Origin: Ostrinia nubilalis
Taxonomy: Eukaryota > Arthropoda > Insecta > Lepidoptera > Crambidae
Direction: 5' to 3'
Length of the DNA stretch: 64,000 nt
Assembly (NCBI RefSeq): GCF_963855985.1
Contig: NC_087117.1
Span: 6,955,001-7,019,000, forward strand
The position numbers and the translations under genes were made by a program. The notes beneath the pieces were generated by a model, which had not been told where the DNA came from, ran no database searches, and was given only the letters and a program-made list of their open reading frames with translations. Positions 29,173-44,300 of this stretch are shown piece by piece; the first letter of the stretch is position 1; every line of letters begins with the position of its first letter.

Positions 29173-29249
29173 AATTCAAGTTTGATGAAACATACCTATT
29201 CACCTTTTCGTATTGTTGTAACTGCTCTTGACTAGTCTACGGGTGGAGC

Positions 29250-29364
29250 CTACATGTGGCTCTGAGGCCGCTTCTTCCTGCTGAACAGGCCTCCGAAGAC
29301 GCCCTTCTTGTCTTTCTTTTCTTTTGTGACGCCGCTCACTGACAGTTCGGATTCACCGGAAGAC
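29250..29364 (-). CDS. kst: Spectrin exon P (terminal)
   Basis: Acceptor TTCCAACAG; stop TAG at 29250-29252. Encodes SSGESELSVSGVTKEKKDKK and GVFGGLFSRKKRPQSHM. The basic end resembles the Lys/Arg-rich ends of beta-spectrins. Confidence 0.82.
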
Positions 29365-32300
29365 CTGTTGGAAAAATCGCATTATAGTATGGACTTATTT
29401 TCAGTTCCAGGACTCTACTGACCTAGAATAGCAGATAAACTTAAATTCAAATTCTTCACTAATATGTGGATACTTAGATAGCAGCTACAAGATATACAAC
29501 GGTGAGTAAAGCATTCTTGTGATTTAAATACTCATTCAGTTTACAATACCTACATTCGTCCCTTTGCGACGACAGTGTGACATCTCCTACAGTGGCGGCG
29601 TAGCATGGGTTGGCACCCGGGGAGATCACCCCCCCCCCCCCCCCCCCCGTCATAAGTCCTAAGGCACCCCCTGGTACCCCCAGGATTTTGGGGTTACCTA
29701 CCGATTCGAAGATTGAAAGACAATTGCACCCCCCCGTATCATGACATAGACCGCAGATTTGCCATGCAGATGTGCCAGTGAGTACTAATCTGCGCGACTT
29801 GTGTCACCCCCTGATGCTTGGCACCCGGGGCGGACCGCCCCCACCTTACGCCGCTACTGATCTCCTATGATAATCTAATCGAAAATGTCACACTGTCGTC
29901 GCAAGAGGATGCATTTACTTTTATTTTTTCATATACTTTATCTCCTTTAGTCGACATCCACGAGAAGGGTGGGAGTGGCCATATTTTAAGTTAAATATGT
30001 GAAACATTAGGCCTCCCCAACCCTTCTGGCTCAATTTTCCTTTGGAAAATTAGAGTGGGTCGTGCTCCTACAATGGAGACTAAATAATAATAAGTACTAG
30101 TAGTCCAGTCAAATTAGACATGAACCCTGCAATAATTCGCATACAGCTGAAAATTGGTACGAATGTTCGGAGCACCATTATGAATTAACTATGAAAATTC
30201 CCCATCGATCCGACGTGTGCTAAAAAAAAATTCAAGGTCAAACTTAAAAAATACGGGTTTTTGAGATTTTCAGCCAAACGGTAAGTTTTATGGCAAAAAT
30301 ATGTATGACAAGGTTTAAGACCATACAATTATCTATCAAAATTGTCTATACACTTTCTCCTAAGAGTCAGCGTTTCTGAGATTCGATGATCCGAAGAATC
30401 AAAAAAGTGTTTTCTTCATAACGGTCTTACACATAAATCCAATGTGATATCGCCTCGTGCCACGACTCAGCATTGTATCGTGATGTGTTGTCGACGTCGA
30501 ATATAAAATAATCAACCTCAATGTCGTCTGTCATCTTTAATTATCGAAAAATGGGTGCAACTTTGACGAAGGACTGCACCGTAAGTTTCTAAGATACGAA
30601 GTTTTCGTGTCTATTATGTTTAAGAGCTCTTATATGCACACGTCACTACTCTACTTGTAACTCTATGGTCACTCTTTTAGCCCGACCAAGTTAGACAGTC
30701 CAGGTTATAATAATTCACATAGAGCTGAAAATTTGTGTGAATGTTAAGAACACCATCCTAAATGAAATGTCAAAAGTCCCCGACGATCCGTCATTTAAAA
30801 AAAAAGTTTTCGTAGTCCCAAGTTTTTTGCATTTTTTGGCTAAGTAGTAAATTTATCATAAAAATAGATAAGAAAAAATAGTAGATCATAAAATTATCTA
30901 TTAAAATTGTCTTTACCCCTTTTTCCTAAGAGTCACCGATTATGAGGCAGAACGATTCAAAAAGTTAGTTTTGATGTTCTCGTTATATGCACATGTTTCC
31001 ACAACACCTATGAGGGTTATTTGGCGTATTTTTTTTACCAGGTTTCCCCAGTAGGCCTTTTTTAAGATGTATTTGTTATCCTGTTCAATTCAAAACTATT
31101 TTAATAAAGTTGAAGTTGTGGACTTTTGGAGTAGTTAACAGAATGCGAATTCTCCAACTTTTTGCATCGTTACCACATAAACGGTGACTCTTAGGAAAAA
31201 GGGGCAAAGACAATTTTAATAGATAATTTTATGATCTACTACTATTTCTTGTCATTTCTTATGATAAGTTTACTGTTTGGCGGAAAAATGCAAAAAACTT
31301 GGACTTCGTAAATTTTTTTTTCAAATGACGGATCGCTGGGGACTTTTGAAATTTCATTAAGGATGGTGTTCTCAACAATCACACAAATTTTCAGCTCTAT
31401 GCGAATTATTATAACCTGGATTTTCTGACTTGACCGGGCTAAAAGAGTGACCATAGAGTTACAAGTAGAGTAGTGACGTGTGCATATAAGAGCTCTTAAA
31501 CATAATAGACACGAAAACTTCGTATCTTAGAAACTCACGGTGTAGTCCTTCGTCTAAGTTGCAAACATTTTTCGACAATTAAAGATGACAAATGACATTG
31601 AGGTTAATCATTTTATATTCGACGTCGACAACACATCATGATACAATGCTGAGTCGTGGCACGAGGCGATATCACATTGGATTTATGTGTAAGACCGTTA
31701 TGAAGAAAACACTTTTTTGACTCTTCGGATCATCGAATCTCAGAAACGCTGACTCTTAGGAGAAAGTGTATAGACAATTTTGATAGATAATTGTATGGTC
31801 TTAAACCTTGTCATACATGTTTTTGTGATAAAACTTACCGTTAGGCTGAAAATCTCAAAAACCCGTATTTTTTAAGTTTGACCTTGAATTTTTTTTTTAG
31901 CACACGTCGGATCGATGGGGACTTTTCACAGTTAATTCATAATGGTGCTCCGAACATTCGTACCAATTTTCAGCTGTATGCGAATTATTGCAGGGTTCAT
32001 GTCTAATTTGACTGGACTATAGGGCCAAAAAGTATTGTGATATGAAAATGCTCTTTTAACAGAGATTGGTCGATTTACAAGTACAGTAAGTTCATGTACC
32101 TAGTTCGTAACACCAAAAGTAGCCAATAAGAACGCAACACGTCGTTGTTACAATTGGAATAAGGTTTTGTTGTCAACCTATTTGGTGTCACGAACTATTT
32201 GAAGCTGACTGTACTAATTAGTCCAAACAAAGACGTTTTTAAATTTTAATTTAACGTACCTAGAAGCGGGTCTCTGGTCAAGCGCGGGCGATCCTCCGCT

Positions 32301-35300
32301 GCCGGCGACGGAAGCCGGGCGAGTGCTGCTGTTCCCACCGTATGCTGAGGGGATAAGGTTCAAAGTTGAGTACTACAGACTTATTGGGGGCGTGGCGATG
32401 GTCACGTGACGTGGAATAGGCGAAGAGTGAGATGGAAGATGTTGCTACAGGCATAGCGCTTAATGAGGGCTATCGTTTTAGCGCTCACCAGTTAGCGCCA
32501 CTGTAGAGTAAGGTCCTGTCACTTTCTAGTCGCGAAGACAGTGGCGCCAACTTGTGAGCGCGAAAGTGGTAGGAGGACTATGATCGCATTTGCACTCATC
32601 AAGATGGCGCCACTGTAGAGTAAGGTCCTGTCAATCGCCAGGGGTGCCAACTGTTAAGTATAAAAACGATAGCCCTCATTGAGTAGGTTTCTGAGGTAGG
32701 AGCGGTGCGGGAGGGGTGACAAGTGACGTAAGAGAACTGTCACTGGGTGACAAGTGACGTAACAGCGTTGTCACTGGGTGACAAGTGACATAATAGAGCT
32801 AGCTGTCACGAGGTGACATGTGACGTTATAGAGCTGTCAATATACACATGTATGACGTAACAACTACTTCGCTCTACAGCCTAGAACCTACTAAGTTGAT
32901 CGCTACGCCTGTAGTAAAGCCTGGTCTGTGAGCACGTAGAATTTTGTCCAATGAACCCAAGCTACCCATCCTTATCGCTCGCGCGTAATTATGTTGGACC
33001 AGGCTTTAGTAATATTTGTTTTGTCATATACACTGAAGTATTCATAAAAAATAAACCATTCTTTACACCCTTTGTCACATATAGCATAAAACAATGTAAC
33101 CATTTTATGTTTTGATTTTTTATGAATACATGCAGTAGAAACTACTAAGTACTAAGGCTAATTATAAAACTACTACAAAATTCCAATCCACAAGCAAAAA
33201 GAAAACAAAAAAAAAATGCAGTTCTAAAAATACAACATTCAACAAAACTACACCAATTCAATACACCAAGCGACCAAACCTCTACAAGAAGCATCTAAAA
33301 TAAAACGCAGCACAAAAACCATGTACTTTGTACACAGCGCCATCTAGTCCCAAACTAAGCAAAGCTTAAAATGTAAAACATTTTTGGTCTAAAAACAAAA
33401 TTCTATAGGTGTGTTTGGCGGAAAAAAGCGCTTATAAGCGAAATGGCGATTGCTACGGCAGTTTTCGGCGAGGACACGTTTGCTAACATTTGCTAACTTC
33501 AATGTTTCATTCATTTTTTAAGCAGTGACAGCGCTAACCCCTTTGTGTTCGGCATTTTGCTTATAAGCGCTTACAATTTCTATTTTCCGCCAAATGCACC
33601 CATTAATTCACGCAAAGATTGAAGTGAATCTTTTTTTTTTAGACCATAATGCCTGATCTTAAAATCATTCAAAATAATTTATAGAAAAAAGTAAAAGTTC
33701 TAAACATAAAAGAACTAAATATAAAATAAAATGACAGAAAAACAGTACAAGAATAAATATAAATAGGTAAGCGAATAAAAACAAAAAGAACACAACACAG
33801 ACAAGTACCAAACACAGAACGAAGCGCATAATACACAAAATACATAAAAATATACATATAAAGCGTACATTTGACCCGGTGGAGCACATACAAGAGATGG
33901 CTTGATCCTGGATGCATGTTCAAATTACAAAATAAACATTGTATAAGCACTAGGGATATTAATTGTCACGGTACGTATCACTAGATATGTTAAGAAAGTC
34001 AGAAATACACATTCTTTGAGCCTACGATTTTGTAGGGCCCTCAAAATACACGAAAAACAAAGAAAATACTTTTTAAGATGAGCAACATCGAAAAATCGAC
34101 ATCTTCCTCGCTTGACATATCTAGCGACATTTTTATCAGCTATAGTCTGGTCCGTGAGCACGTAGAATTTTGTCCAATGACTCCAAGTTACCCATCCTTA
34201 TCGCTCGCGCGTAATTATGTTGCTATCGCGCTCGCACACTCACTGCGGGCGCCCGTCGCACAGTCGCGACAGCAATATAATTACGCGCGAGCGATAAGGA
34301 TGGGCAGCTAGGGGTCATTGGACAAAATTCTAGGTGCTCACGGACCGGGCTTTATTTACTTCTAAGGTTGTAAATATTTATAAAATATTATTACAGAAGT
34401 CTATCACAGCACCCTCTTTAAACGATAGTCAATTAAATTGAAGTAGACATTTAAAAAGAAAAATTAACCAACTGCTTCAGGACAAAAAAGTATTAGTGAT
34501 GAGAAGAAAAAGAAAATTAATACACAAATGTGTAATACTGAACGAAACGTCCACTGCTGAATATAGGTCTCCCCCAATGATTTCCATATTGTTGATAGCG
34601 TAGGTAATACTGAATGGTACACTTCAAAGTAATTGGCAATCTAAGAAAAGTTTATTTCTAATAAATAAAAAGTAAATAATTCATAAAAATAAAAAGTAAA
34701 CTAAAATAAATCTAAGAAAATTTATAGCCAAATGAAAAGAAATAAAAAATACAAGCAAAAAAAGTTTGAAAAGATTTATACAAGAAAAAAAACTAAAAAC
34801 TTAAAAAATAATAAGAACAGAAATACTTATTTAAAAATAGGAATAGTAGGTAAGCCAATATCTACATAATTCTACATTTTCAATTCAGATTATTTTAATA
34901 CAAGGTTCACTACTTAAAAAAAAATGTTAGTCCTGCAGAAAAAAATCGAAAGACAGTAAAATGTGAATATGTACTACTTTGAAACGTTATAGTGTATGAA
35001 TCTACATCCATTTATTTAACTACGTCAACGGAAAGAGTTAGAGTGAGTTTATTTATTTATTTTAACGCGCTAATCTCAGATTTAAAAAATGTATTTTTGT
35101 GTTCTATAGCCCATTTATCGAGGAAGGCTTTAGTTAGGGTATATGACATCACCCTACAACCAATAGGGGCGGAGCAGTAAAGAAAAACGTTTCAAAAACG
35201 GGAAATATTCAAACTATTTTCACGCGTACGAAGTCGCGGGCACAGTTTTTGATAAATTCACATTTCACTGTATTTTCTAAAAGTTAAAACCGCAAACTAC

Positions 35301-38300
35301 GTCATCCACACCAACTACAGACTAACCGAGCTCGCTGGCCGTGTAGAAGTGCGAAGTCGTCTCCACGCTCTGCCAGTTGTTGTTCTGCCGCTCCAGCGAC
35401 CACGATGAGTTGCGGTTCGCATCCCGAGGGGGGCCTTGATAGCTGCCCGTCATTCTTTGCTGATAGCTATTCACTAGAGCGTGCACGGATTGCTTTTCTG
35501 GGTTTCTGTCGTGAGTCCTTTCGGCTGTCATCGGCCCTCGCTCGGGTATCATCGGCCCACGCTCGGTTAGCATCGGTCCTCGCTCGGGTAACATCGGCCC
35601 TCGCTCGGGTAGCATCGGACCTCGCTCGGGTACTGTCGGTCCGCGCTCGGGTAAGTTCGGCGCGCGTTCGGGCAGATTCGGCGCGCGCTCGGGAACGTTC
35701 GAGCGGTCGGGTGGGCCAGATAGAGGTAGCGGTGGAGCGCCTTCTATTTTGAGATTTGCTATAATTTTTAATTTATGTATTTGGAGGGAAAGACACAAAT
35801 CTCATACGAATATAATTATGTAAAAATGGATCGAGCATTGATAAGCAGACAAACGACATGGACAATGCTAAAACACCACATTTCATGCACATACATTTAA
35901 ACCAGTATCTTAAATTTAATGTCTTTCACTTTATAGTGAATGAAGGTGCAACAACATTCATTCATTCATTCTTCTGTCAGCTGATTTACGTCATAAACAT
36001 AAAAACTATCAAAACTACATGATTAATTTCTAAAACCTATTAATGCGAAATATGGAATAGATATCAATACCTAATCATTTTTCTAAAATTTATTTAAGAT
36101 ACTACGCTACGCTATCATTCGTTCCCATTCACTCTTTCATATTCATATTTTTTGAGTACGACTAGAATAGAATTCGATTTCATTGCTAAAACTTGCATTT
36201 AAAAAGCCTACAACTACAATATTGAATGAGTGAACGATAAAACCATTCGTTCAATCGTTCATGAACCTAGTAACCTTTTTATCCAGTAAAAATCATCATA
36301 CATCGTGCCATCGCATTCCATTCAGCGTTTCATTCGTGCCAGTGCAGTTGAAATAAGACAAATCATAATAATGTTGTCCTTTTCGAACCTATAGAACACA
36401 AAAGAGACCGCACTAACTCAAATTGACAGCTCCCAAGAGTTTTTGAAGTTGTCACTTTCATAGTGCTGGCCTTTTCATATTGCTATAGGTTAGAGGGAGA
36501 TAGTGTATATGTGTTCTAAAACATACCTTCTTTCTGTGATTTTATGAACTCTGCGTTGATGTCGCGCCCGTTTGAAAACCGCGATCTGCCCCAAGAGCTG
36601 GTTTGTTCAGAATTTCTGTAAAAAATACATTTTGAAGTTTAGTCCGTTGTCATAAGATTGCAAATATAATGAGAGTAAACAATAGTTATGAGCAGGACAA
36701 GCGAAGAAAATTGAAATGGATATTTAGGACTCAGGAGGAGTAGTAGGAGTTTATTTTGAGAAGCCATCTAGCGACTGCGTTAAAAATAATAATAATTGTA
36801 TGACAGATCGTACAGCGTCTTCAAAATCTTCATAGATTTTTTGACACACTCGCTAGCGACGAATTTCAATGCTAACGTTTTTTTAACGGGACTTTTCCCA
36901 CCTCTCGTTCCCACCGCTGCAACTCCTGTGTAGCCAGGATCTACAGCTTGACCGCCATAACCCAACCAGTGAAGGTCAAGTTTGTCCCGGGGGAAAGTTA
37001 AACTGTCATTGGACCCGCAACGAAATAATTCAGAAGAACATAGGAGGAGTTCGAAGTTAAGGTGAAGTAGCAAATCCCATTCCGAACTGAGTCTCCTTAC
37101 CTCAAAACTATATCGGCTCCGTCATCTTGCGGGGGCTGCCGAGGCGGCAATGATGGCAGCACCGTCGATTCTGCAAGTAATATTTAATGTTTTATTTACA
37201 ATTTCAAAAAAATTAAGATAAAGCACTAAACCATGTTTACATGTTTCCATTTCACTAGAAGTAACCACCCCTGCACCTGTGGTCTAGTATAGTAAGACCA
37301 CCAATTTCTGAGTCACCAGCGGTCTTGGGTTCGATTCCTAATGGACCTTAATATGTAAGTCTAGATATTAGCACGTCACTACCTTGTTTAATATACCACG
37401 CAATCTTATATACCCTTTCTTATAAGATACACCATACAAGAATGCATGGTAAATTCAGTGAACTGCCCCTGAATCGAATGTACCTACTACTACTATTTCT
37501 ATTTATTTATATTAACCGGCAGACAGTGGTGACTGAGTTTGTTGCGGCGCTTCTTCTCAGCACTTGCCAAATGTTGGTCTCGAAGCGCTGGTAGGGTAAA
37601 AAGATTATGAGACATGTAGAGGCTCCTTAAGAGCAAAATGACGATTTGTAAGAACTATTTATTAGTCCAAACAAATAAAGAAATTTTGACTTTGACTTTG
37701 ACTTTGACCTGGAAAAGGATCGTAACCGTATAACTCGAGGCATTCTTTGTATGAAACTACTATACAGCAACGCACATTTATTCACACCGTAACGTAAACG
37801 CATCGCCTCGCGGTTGACAGCACGTCAAAGACGATGACAGCTCGCGAAAGGCGATACGGTGATGCTCCCTTTTCGAGTTGATAAGTCTGCTATGACCATA
37901 ACTCCGTTCTCATCATAATCATCATCATGTCAGCCATAGGACGTCCACTGCTGAACATAGGCCTCCCCTAATGCTTTCCATGTTGATCGATTGGTAGCGG
38001 CCTGCGTCCAGCGTTTCCCTGCTACCTTTACGATGTCGTCGGTCCACCTTGTGGGTGGACGTCTCACGCTGCGTTTTCCGGTACGCGGCCTTCATTCCAG
38101 AACCTTTCTGCTCCATCGGCCGTCAGTTCTGCGTACTATGTGCCCTGCCCATTGCCACTTCAGCTTGCTAATCCGTCGGGCTATGTCAGCGACTTTAGTT
38201 CGTTTACGGATTTCCTCATTTCTGATTCGATCTCGCAAAGAAACACCAAGCATAGCCCTCTCCATAGCACGCTGTGCAACTTTGAGCTTCTGTATAAGGC

Positions 38301-41300
38301 CTATAGTGAGAGGCCACGTTTCCGAGCCATAAGTTATCACTGGTAACACACATTGATTGTAGACTTTCGTCTTCAGGCATATTAACTCCGTTCTAACTCA
38401 CCGATATTCCTCTCGGTCCGTTCTGGCGTGGCGGAGGCGCGTTGTTGCGAGCGGTGTTGCTGAAGGATCTCTGCTTGCGAGCGAGATTGTCTGGCCGGTT
38501 CGGGAGACGACGCCGCTGATGATGACGAGGAGCCGGCGTTCCTGGGACATAGAGGATGGTTAGTATTGAAACGGGACTATTCTCACTACTAGTTTCCACC
38601 GTTGCAATCTGTGTTTCCAGGATCTTACAGGACAGATAATGTACCATCCTAGACTGCATCTCGCTTAAAATCGGATACGATTGCGATCAAATACCTGCCT
38701 TGTTCTGCATACAAAAATCTACGTCTGTTTTAACTAAGAAAACAAGTTTTAATTTATATTTTGGTCTCACTGCTTAACTCCACACAACGCCATCTGTTGG
38801 TCAATATATGGACTAAGTTTAATGAACGAACTAATGCCATCGCCTACTTTTATTGCAGTGCACAACGCCATCAGTCACATGGTGTCTATTCTACTTATGC
38901 TGCCAAAAAATACTCTAATATCGCGGTTCAACTACGACGATCAACGCCATCCATTGGTCAGTGATAGAACTAAGTTACACCGTCGCATCATCTGCTTTAA
39001 CTTACAACGCCATCTATTGATTAATACATTAACTAAAATACAATGCTGCTAGCTAGCTTTTACTCACTTTTGCAATCTCTTCCTCAGTTCCACATTATTC
39101 TCATCCTGAGGACTTGTATTAGGCGAGTACGGAGTCAGCTGCAACTCCGGCGGTAGTTGAGCATGGAAGGCGAGCTTGGCCACCCAGTCTCTCATCAAGT
39201 CGCGGGTGGCGAGAGAGTGGTATTTTATGCCACTTGGTGTGTTTCAGAAACTGGTATATCACGTAGCTATACCTACTTCTGCAGTTACTCCTTACTCTAC
39301 TTATGGTGCCGAAAAAATACTCTAATATCGCGATTCAACTACGACGATCAACGCCATCTATTGGTCAAATAATGTACCAAATTACACGGTTGGCTGCTTT
39401 TACTCACTTACGCTAGCAGAGCGTCAGTTGTCATTCAAAGCGCGACTTAAAAAGGTTTACTCACTTTTGCAGCCTTTTCCTCAACTCGACGTTATTCTCA
39501 TCTTGCGGACTTATAATAGGTGAAATTTCGACTATGAACAACGCCATCTATTGGTCAATGACTGAACTAATACTTACTTTTGCAGCCTCTTCCTCAATTC
39601 CACATTATTTTCATCCTGAGGACTTGTATTGGGCGAGTACGGAGTCAGCTGCAACTCCGGCGGTAGTTGAGCATGGAAGGCCAGCTTGGCCACCCAGTCT
39701 CTCATTAAGTCGCGGGTGGCGAGAGAGTGGTATTTTATGCCACATAGTGTGTTGAAAAAGCTTTAGTAACTCCAATGACATGGTATACCTACTTCTGCAG
39801 TGTCTCCCTACTCATAGTGCCGAAAAAATATTTTGATATCGCGATTCAACTACGCACAACGCCATCTATTGGTCAAATAATGTACCAAATTACGCGGTTG
39901 GCTACATCTGCTTTCTTGCGGTCTGCTTTTTCAGCTAGCAGAGCGTCAGTTGTCATTCAATGCGCGACTTAAAAAGGTTTACTCACTTTTGCAGCCTTTT
40001 CCTCAATTCCACGTTATTCTCATCTTGCGGACTTATAATAGGTGATATTTCGACTATGAACAACGCCATCTATTGGTCAATGACTGAACTATTACTTACT
40101 TTTGCAGCCTCTTCCTTAACTCCACATTGTTTTCATCCTGAGGACTTGTATTAGGCGAGTACGGAGTCAGCTGTAACTCCGGCGGTAGTTGAGCATGGAA
40201 GGCCAGCTTGGCCACCCAGTCTCTCATCAAGTCGCGGGTAGCGTGAGAGTGGTAGTATATGCCACATGGTGTGTTGAAAAAGCTTTAGCAATACCAATGA
40301 CATAGTATACCTACTTCTGCAATTACTCCTTACTCTACTTGTGGTGCCGAAAAATACTCTAATATCGCGATTCAACTACGACGATCAACGCCATCTATTG
40401 GTCAAATAATGTACCAAATTACACAGTTGGCTGCTTTTACTTACTTACGCTAGCAGAGCGTCAATTGTTATTCAATGCGTGGCTTATAAAACAAGGTCTA
40501 CTCACTTTTGCAGCCTCTTCCTGAGTTCTACATTGTTGTCATCTTGCGGACTTATAAATAGGTGAAATTACGACTATGAACAACGCCATCTATTGGTCAG
40601 TGACTGAACTATTACTTACTTTTGCAGCCTTTTCCTCAACTCGACGTTATTTTCATCCTGAGGACTTGTATTCGGCGAGTACGGAGTCAGCTGTAATTCC
40701 GGCGGTAGTTGAGCATGGAAGGCAAGCTTGGCCACCCAATCACACATGAGGTCACAAGATATCCAGAAGGATATCATTTGTCAACATGTCATCAGTAGGT
40801 ACTTATGGTGCCGAAAAAATACTTTAATATTGCGTTTCAACGCCATCTATTGGTAAGTGAACGAACTAAGTTACGCCGTCGCATCATCTGCTTTACCTTA
40901 CAACGCCATCTATTGGTCAGTAAAGGATCTAAAACGTAACTTTACTCACTTTTGCAGCCTTTTCCTTAACTCCACATTATTTTCATCTTGCGGACTTGTA
41001 TTGGGCGAGTACGGAGTCAGCTGTAACTCCGGCGGTAGTTGAGCATGGAAGGCGAGCTTGGCCACCCAAGGTCTCACCTCACATGATATCACAGGTGGCG
41101 AGAGAGTGGTAGTATATGCGACATGGTGTGTTGAAAAAGCTTTAGCAACACCAATGACATGGTATACCTACTTCTGCAGTGTCTCCCTATTCTACTTATG
41201 CTGCCAAAAAATACTCTAATATCGCGATTCAACTACGACGATCAATGCCATCTATTGGTCAATGAACGAACTAAGTTACGCCGTCGCATCATCTGCTTTA

Positions 41301-44300
41301 ACTTACAACGCCATCTATTGGTCAATAAAGGAACTAAAATGTAATTTTACTCACTTTTGCAGCCTTTTCCTTAACTCGACGTTATTCTCATCTTGCGGAC
41401 TTATAATAGGTGAAATTTCGACTATGAACAACGCCATCTATTAGTCAATGACTGGACTATTACTTACTTTTGCAGCCTTTTCCTCAACTCGACGTTATTC
41501 TCATCCTGAGGACTTGTATTCGGCGAGTACGGAGTCAGCTGTAACTCCGGCGGTAGTTGAGCATGGAAGGCGAGCTTGGCCACCCAGTCTCTCATCAAGT
41601 CGCGGGTGGCGAGAGAGTGGTATTTTATGCCACTTGGTGTGTTTCAGAAACTGGTATATCACGTAGCTATACCTACTTCTGCAGTTACTCCTTACTCTAC
41701 TCATGGTGCCGAAAAAATACTCTAATATCGCGATTCAACTACGACGATCAACGCCATCTATTGGTCAAATAATGTACCAAATTACGCGGTTGGCTGCTTC
41801 TGCTTTCTCATCTAGCAGAGCGTCAGTTGTCATTCAATGCGCGACTTAAAAAGGTTTACTCACTTTTGCAGCCTCTTCCTGAGTTCTACATTGTTGTCAT
41901 CTTGCGGACTTATAATAGGTGAAATTTCGACTATGAACAACGCCATCTATTGGTCAATGACTGAACTAATACTTACTTTTGCAGCCTCTTCCTGAGTTCC
42001 ACATTATTCTCATCCTGAGGACTTGTATTCGGCGAGTACGGAGTCAGCTGCAACTCCGGCGGTAGTTGAGCATGGAAGGCCAATTTAGCCACCCAATCAT
42101 TAAATACATGAGGTCACAAGATATCGAGAAGGATATCATTTGTCAACATGTCATCAGTAGGTACTTAAGGTGCCGAAAAAATACTTTAATATCGCGGTTC
42201 AACTACGCCATCTATTGGTCAATGAACGAACTAAGTAACGCCGTCGCATCATCTGCTTTAACTTACAACGCCATCTATTGGTCAGTAAAGGATCTAAAAC
42301 GTAACTTTACTCACTTTTGCAACCTCTTCCTGAGTTCCACATTATTCTCATCTTGAGGACTGGTATTAGGCGAGTACGGAGTCAGCTGTAACTCCGGCGG
42401 TAGTTGAGCATGGAAGGCCAGCTTGGCCACCCAGTCTCGCATGACGTCACGGGTGGCGAGAGAGTGGTAGTATATGCCACATAGTGTGTTGAAAAAGCTT
42501 TAGCAATACCAAGGACATAGTATACCTACTTCTGCAGTGTCTCTCTATTCTACTTATGCTGCCACAAATACTCTAATATCGCGGTTCAACTACGACGATC
42601 AACGCCATCCATTGGTCAGTGAAAGAACTAAGTTACGCCGTCGCATCATCTACTTTAACTTACAACGCCATCTATTGATCTATACATTAACTAAAATACA
42701 ATGTAGCTAGCTGCTTTTACTCACTTTTGCAGCCTCTTTCTCAATTCCACATTATTCTCATCCTGAGGACTAGTATTCGGCGAGTACGGAGTCAGCTGTA
42801 ACTCCGGCGGTAGTTGAGCATGGAAGGCCAGCTTGGCCACCCAGTCTCGCATGAGGTCACAAGATATCGAGAAGGATATCATTTGTCAACATGTCATCGG
42901 TAGGTACTTAAGGTGCCGAAAAAATACTTTAATATCGCGGTTCAACTACGCCATCTATTGGTCAATGAACGAACTAAGTTACGCCGTCGCATCATCTGCT
43001 TTAACTTACAACGCCATCTATTGGTCAGTAAAGGAACTAAAATGTAATTTTACTTACTTTAGCAGCCTCTTCCTGAGTTCCACATTATTCTCATCCTAAG
43101 GACTTGTATTAGGCGAGTACGGAGTCAGCTGTAACTCCGGCGGTAGTTGAGCACTTCGACTATGAACAACGCCATCTATTGGTCAATGACTGGACTATTA
43201 CTTACTTTTGCAGCCTCTTCCTTAACTCCACATTATTCTCATCCTGAGGACTTGTATTAGGCGAGTACGGAGTCAGCTGCAATTCCGGCGGTAGTTGAGC
43301 ATGGAAGGCCATCTTGGCCACCCAAGGTCTCACGTGATATCACGGGTGGCGAGAGAGTGGTAGTATATGCCACATGGTGTGTTTAAAAAGCTTTAGCAAT
43401 ACCAATGACATGGTATACCTACTTTGGTAGTTTCTCCCTACTCATGGTGTCGAAAAAATATTTTGATATCGCGATTCAACTACGCACAACGCCATCTATT
43501 GGTCAAATAATGTACCAAATTACACGGTTGGCTGCTTCTGCTTTCTTGCAGTCTGCTTTTTCAGCTAGCAGAGCGTCAGTTGTTATTCAATGCGCGACTT
43601 AAAAAGGTTTGCTCACTTTTGCAGCCTTTTCCTCAACTCGACGTTATTCTCATCTTGCGGACTTATAATAGGTGAAATTTCGACTATGAACAACGCCATC
43701 TATTGGTCAGTGACTGAAATATTACTTACTTTTGCAGCCTCTTCCTCAATTCCACATTATTCTCATCCTGAGGACTTGTATTAGGCGAGTACGGAGTCAG
43801 TTGCAACTCCGGCGGTAGTTGAGCACTTCGACTATGAACAACGCCATCTATTGGTCAATGACTGAACTATTACTTACTTTTGCAGTCTCTTTCTCAATTC
43901 CACGTTATTCTCATCTTGAGGACTTGTATTGGGCGAGTACGGAGTCAGCTGTAACTCCGGCGGTAGTTGAGCATGGAAGGCGAGCTTGGCCACCCAGTCT
44001 CGCATGACGTCACGGGTGGCGAGAGAGTGGTACTTTATGCCACTTGGTGTGTTAAAGTGGCTTCAGCATTACAAATGACATGGTATACCTACATCTGTAG
44101 TGTCTCCCTACTCATAGTGCCGAAAAAATATTTTGATATCGCGATTCAACTACGCACAACGCCATCTATTGCTCAAATAATGTACCAAATTACGCGGTTA
44201 GCTGCTTCTGCTTTCTTGCGGTGTGCTTTTTCAGCTAGCAGAGCGTCAGTTGTCATTCAATGCGCGACTTAAAAAGGTTTACTCACTTTTGCAGCCTTTT

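Noticed and set aside
33665..33950. Hydrophobic minus-strand frames that look like membrane proteins
   Set aside because: They come from T/A-rich intron sequence with no conserved motif or coding bias.
35405..35752. Plus-strand Ala/Arg/Ser-rich frame of 115 codons
   Set aside because: Antisense of the Pro-Glu-Arg heptapeptide repeat in spectrin exon N.
38393..38659. Minus-strand frame of 88 codons over spectrin exon K
   Set aside because: It does not join neighbouring exons in phase; the other open frame (NAGSSSSSAASS) joins both.
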